A stretch of DNA of 64,000 nt, from the NCBI RefSeq assembly GCF_008929045.1, contig NZ_VFAH01000021.1:40012-104011 (forward strand), given 5' to 3'. The stretch's first letter is position 1, and every line of letters begins with the position of its first letter. Position numbers and translations under genes: made by a program. Under the pieces are notes generated by a model. The model saw only the letters and a list, made by a program, of their open reading frames with translations, searched no databases and was not told where the DNA came from. This stretch comes from Noviherbaspirillum aerium (GTDB lineage Bacteria > Pseudomonadota > Gammaproteobacteria > Burkholderiales > Burkholderiaceae_D). Below, piece after piece: positions 61,188 through 64,000 of the stretch.

Positions 61188-62264
61188 TTAAGAATCACTA
61201 GTAAGCTGTTGATTCTTTGGGTTTTCTTCCTTTTCCCGTACCGCTTTTTGCAAAGCGTCACGGATAATCCGTTCGACTTCTTCCACATCCAACCGTTTGT
61301 CTTCGCACTTCACCAGGATCGTGCGATCTTTGGGTTTGGCATGCGTCGAAAAAACGGCAGCTCCCGCGTCGCTGATAACAAGTCTTGGCGTTGAGCTTGT
61401 CGTGACAGCGGGCCCGGCAGGCGGGGGGGTAATCAAAAATTCTACCGAGCTACGTAACTGTTGTTGCAATAATTTGCCGTCAACAATGTCGCTTACAACG
61501 GTGAGTAAGGCTTTTTCTCCAAGCTCACCCGGATATTTCTTCAACAGCTCCCGCGCTACCTTAGCGGTCCCGCTGCTAAAACGCTTTGGATTGCGCGCAA
61601 TTACGGCTTGAATCGATGCCGGCAGTTCCAGCATGTTTAAGCACAGAGACACGGTCGCCTGGCTGACGCCCAAAATTGCGATCATCTGCATTTGCTTCAG
61701 GCCGGCGGCGGCGAGCTTTTGTAAAGCAAGGGCGCGCTCGTAATCTGTCAGGTTGACACGGTTCTCGTTCTCCGTGATCGTGTCGAGCAAGGCATCATGC
61801 GCGTCTCGAATATGTACGTACGCGGGGATGGTTTTCTTGCCCGTTTTCTTGCTCGCCTCAATTGCAGCGGCAAAGCGACGATGGCCGGCGAGAATTTCGA
61901 AACGACCCGATTCAAGGATCCGAACCGAGATTGGAAAGCGAACGCCGGTCATGGCAATACTCTCCGTCAACGCCTTCAATTCCTCGTCATCCGAGTAGAC
62001 GCGCGGCTGGTTCGGACTCACGTCAATCATATCCAGCTGCAACTCGACGGCCTGCGTGCCTTGCGGCGGTGCTGGCTCGTTCGCTGCGGCCGAGGGTGAT
62101 TGCACAATAGCTGCAGCGGCGGGCGCGGGAGGCACAACGACATCCTCCGGCGCCGGCGAGACCGCTTGTACCGCCTGTTGAATCAGGCTTGGAGTAGCAT
62201 TCTCCGGTGGTTTGACCGTGCCGGAATTGATCATCCCGGAGAACTTGAATCCTGGCTTTGTCAT
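61188..62264 (-). CDS. parB: ParB-family partition protein (KorB/ParB type)
   Basis: 358 residues. A long Pro/Ala-rich N-terminal region (about 20-75) precedes the ParB core. VELQLDMIDVSPNQPRVYSD is box I, and LESGRFEILAGHRRFAAAIE carries the box II GHRR nucleotide-binding motif. ITENENRVNLTDYERALALQ and KQMQMIAILGVSQATVSLCL form the helix-turn-helix region. The C-terminal part serves dimerisation. ParB proteins bind centromere sites, spread with CTP, and interact with ParA. The ATG overlaps the parA stop by ATGA. The 13-base palindromes nearby are the best candidates for its sites. Confidence 0.93.
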   Translation of the reverse strand: MTKPGFKFSGMINSGTVKPPENATPSLIQQAVQAVSPAPEDVVVPPAPAAAAIVQSPSAAANEPAPPQGTQAVELQLDMIDVSPNQPRVYSDDEELKALTESIAMTGVRFPISVRILESGRFEILAGHRRFAAAIEASKKTGKKTIPAYVHIRDAHDALLDTITENENRVNLTDYERALALQKLAAAGLKQMQMIAILGVSQATVSLCLNMLELPASIQAVIARNPKRFSSGTAKVARELLKKYPGELGEKALLTVVSDIVDGKLLQQQLRSSVEFLITPPPAGPAVTTSSTPRLVISDAGAAVFSTHAKPKDRTILVKCEDKRLDVEEVERIIRDALQKAVREKEENPKNQQLTSDS

Positions 62265-63346
62265 GCTGCGATCCTCATTCCAAGAACTGCTTCCGCTTGG
62301 TGCCCGGCGAGGCGTATGTCAAACACCTTGACCAGCTCGCGGGCCAGATCAAGAACGTCACGGCTGCCAGGGGCACCAAGATCATTCTCAAACAACGGCC
62401 CGCAGTGCTCTGGATCGTCCTTGTTTTCCTTGAGAAAGCCGACATGCTGGCGAACGATTACGTCGCTGAGCATGCCTTGGCATTTGCTCGCAATCGTGCT
62501 CAGCAATTCCACGTGGGGTTTCTTTGTCTGGTCAAAGCGGTTGACCACAACGTGAGTGCCGAGCGGGCCGATCGCCCGATTCGGGAAGTTGTAGTTGATC
62601 TCCGCGATCGAGCTCGCCAGCACATCAAGAGCAGCTACTGGCTTGGGTTCGGGCGTGACGACCGAAAGCAGCTTTTTCGATGCCATCATGAAACTTGTGG
62701 TGAGAAACGAGGCGCCGGGTGCCGAGTCAATGATGATTACGTCATATTGACTAAAAAACTCGGTTTCCGCGTCCAGTAACCGCTGAAATGCATATTCCCG
62801 CGACATTGCATTGAGCAACCAGTTCTCGTTTTCCATGGTAATGTCGGCGGCAACGAGATCCAGCATGCCATCGGGGTAAATCGGAATGATGGCATTCTGA
62901 ATGCCTGACGGGCCTTTGCCGACCCGGCTCATCACTTCCGAGATATGCGTGATCTTCTGGGTGGTCCAGTCCACGCCGAACACATCAGTGGCTGACGATT
63001 GCGGGTCGCCGTCGATAAACAGGCAGCGATACCCCAAGTGGGCGAGACAGACCGCAAGGTTTGTAGCTAAGGTGGTCTTGCCGACGCCGCCCTTGGACAT
63101 CCTGACGTTAATGACCGGAGGCATACCCGGATAGGCAACAGCGCCCGCCAGAGAGAGCAAGTACAGCCGGATCAGACGAATTTCAGCCGGAGTGTAATCA
63201 CGGTGCTGATACGGCTTCTCCGGGGTTTTGTCACCGCCAAGAACCTTGTTGCAGCGGTCGCGGAAAACCTTGGGAGTGCCATCGAATCCCGTCAGCGCTA
63301 TCGCGTGACGGGGTTTTATTTTCGGAACCTTTCTGGCGGTACTCAT
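62261..63346 (-). CDS. parA: ParA-family partition ATPase
   Basis: 361 residues from ATG 63346 (MSTARKVPKIKPRHAIALTG), with GGGAGAA six bases upstream. An in-frame ATG at 63388 has none. The deviant Walker A is at 82-92 (RMSKGGVGKTTLATNLAVCL), and FIDGDPQSSATDVFGVDW (Walker A') and DVIIIDSAPGASFLTTSFMM (Walker B) follow. An 80-residue N-terminal extension suggests a type Ia ParA that also represses its own operon. It segregates the replicon by ATP-dependent, DNA-bound movement together with ParB, encoded next with a 4-base overlap. Confidence 0.94.
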   Translation of the reverse strand: MSTARKVPKIKPRHAIALTGFDGTPKVFRDRCNKVLGGDKTPEKPYQHRDYTPAEIRLIRLYLLSLAGAVAYPGMPPVINVRMSKGGVGKTTLATNLAVCLAHLGYRCLFIDGDPQSSATDVFGVDWTTQKITHISEVMSRVGKGPSGIQNAIIPIYPDGMLDLVAADITMENENWLLNAMSREYAFQRLLDAETEFFSQYDVIIIDSAPGASFLTTSFMMASKKLLSVVTPEPKPVAALDVLASSIAEINYNFPNRAIGPLGTHVVVNRFDQTKKPHVELLSTIASKCQGMLSDVIVRQHVGFLKENKDDPEHCGPLFENDLGAPGSRDVLDLARELVKVFDIRLAGHQAEAVLGMRIAA

Positions 63347-63556
63347 TGCTTCTCCCAAGTGGTGAACTTCTATATAACAGTGTACCAACCTTTAGAACTT
63401 TTTGAGCACCGTCGGTAGAAAAAAGTGCCGTTTCATTTAAATTTTCCTAGGATTTTTTATCTTCCGGTCCGTGATGCGAATGACGTTTTCTTGGGTATCG
63501 CCGCCGGTTTTCCGTTAATTCCTTGAAAAGCAGGCTTGTATCCCCATTATTTCGAT
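63347..63556. promoter_or_regulatory. Upstream region of parA
   Basis: 210 bases with AT-rich segments. TTATATAG near 63369-63376 on the minus strand is a plausible -10 region for parA. A type Ia ParA would be expected to bind here, but no clear dyad is visible. Confidence 0.4.
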
Positions 63557-63769
63557 ATCAAAATATCAACCTATCGCGTTTTACACGTCCTAGAGTCTTG
63601 CGGTAAGTGAGCACCCAAATGCCAAGTCGTCCTAGCAGCCGCCGTGCTTGGCGAACGGCCCAAACAATGAATGCATAACTCCTCCGCAGGAATTCCGCCA
63701 ACGCAGCAGCACCCATCGAGCCGGTGGTCACGATCGCGGCGATGATTGCGTCTCGCGTTGGGGGTGTTG
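63557..63769 (-). pseudogene. Remnant of a helix-turn-helix protein, start missing
   Basis: On the minus strand the frame ending at 63557 reads TPPTRDAIIAAIVTTGSMGA, AALAEFLRRSYAFIVWAVRQ and ARRLLGRLGIWVLTYRK. This looks like a small winged-helix DNA-binding domain. A stop precedes it and no ATG is in frame before the motif, while an ATG at 63783 lies in another frame that joins it after one base shift near 63745. I read it as a frameshifted gene, with low certainty. Confidence 0.35.
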
Positions 63770-64000
63770 CGTAATATCAACATGATCATATCCGTTGAGA
63801 TTACTTCTCTGACACTTATGATCATACCCAACCGGAACGCTGTGCTGACAGTATTTGCCCACCGGATCGCAGATTAGAAATGGTATGGACGCCGCCTTCT
63901 AGAATTAACGAGGCTTAAGGACATGGAGGTTGGAGGGACTCCTGCGCCGACGGCATCGATGTGCCAAAGTGGAAGTGTTGACCAACCACTTGAGGCGAGG
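63770..64000. other. Right edge, no supported gene
   Basis: 231 bases. ATGATCATA occurs twice (63782-63790 and 63818-63826), each copy a self-complementary TGATCA core, spaced 36 bases, possibly an operator pair for the remnant at 63557-63769. The last 110 bases contain an open plus-strand frame from ATG 63922 to the edge (MEVGGTPAPTASM), too short to judge. Confidence 0.35.

Noticed and set aside
63922..64000. Partial gene entering from the right edge
   Set aside because: Only 26 codons are visible, with no motif.

Overview
The window reads as an accessory replicon (a plasmid or chromid) of a GC-rich beta-proteobacterium, probably Burkholderiales. The basis is Bug/TctC-type binding proteins, dense CoA-ester catabolism, many IS families, and a parA-parB-rep block near the right end. 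No rRNA, tRNA, CRISPR array or core housekeeping gene was seen.

Layout. 1-4849 (minus): operon for a family III CoA-transferase, a large/small acyl-CoA dehydrogenase pair, a Bug-type binding protein and a partial zinc-type dehydrogenase. An enoyl-CoA hydratase-like gene and a LysR regulator follow on the plus strand. 6912-12066: a nest of insertion sequences, IS5 beside IS701, with IS66 inside IS701 and IS30 inside IS66. 12096-17761 (minus): a complete beta-oxidation operon plus an alpha-methylacyl-CoA racemase-like gene, divergent from an AraC regulator whose 3' end runs into an IS6 remnant that is itself split by IS630. 21193-29803 (minus): acyl-CoA dehydrogenase, hydratase, two-subunit biotin-dependent acyl-CoA carboxylase, PaaK-like ligase, frameshifted SDR and transglutaminase-like protein. 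30015-34345 (plus): 2,4-dienoyl-CoA reductase, hydratase-like protein, acyl-CoA dehydrogenase. 34660: TetR regulator. 35775-43652 (plus): branched-chain-type ABC importer with an acyl-CoA ligase and a hydratase. 43831-48983 (minus): two CoA ligases and a thiolase-like/DUF35 pair. 49-54 kb is degenerate DNA holding one intact BadH-like SDR and an IS21 remnant. 54-56.1 kb carries a PPP phosphatase and a three-gene Doc toxin module. 58.6-63.4 kb is the replication/partition block.

How it fits together. An import system and several CoA ligases feed dehydrogenases, hydratases, carboxylase, racemase and thiolases. This suits methyl-branched, isoprenoid-like or alicyclic carboxylic acids, but the substrate is an inference. 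A palindrome CWAAC-N4-GTTWG lies before the TetR gene and before three other promoter regions of the 21-49 kb block, with a one-mismatch copy before the first operon, so most of the catabolic region may be one TetR regulon. Seven copies of a second palindrome, ATTAGASTCTAAT, flank the rep operon and are candidate ParB or Rep sites. The IS nest lies between convergent operons and left them intact.
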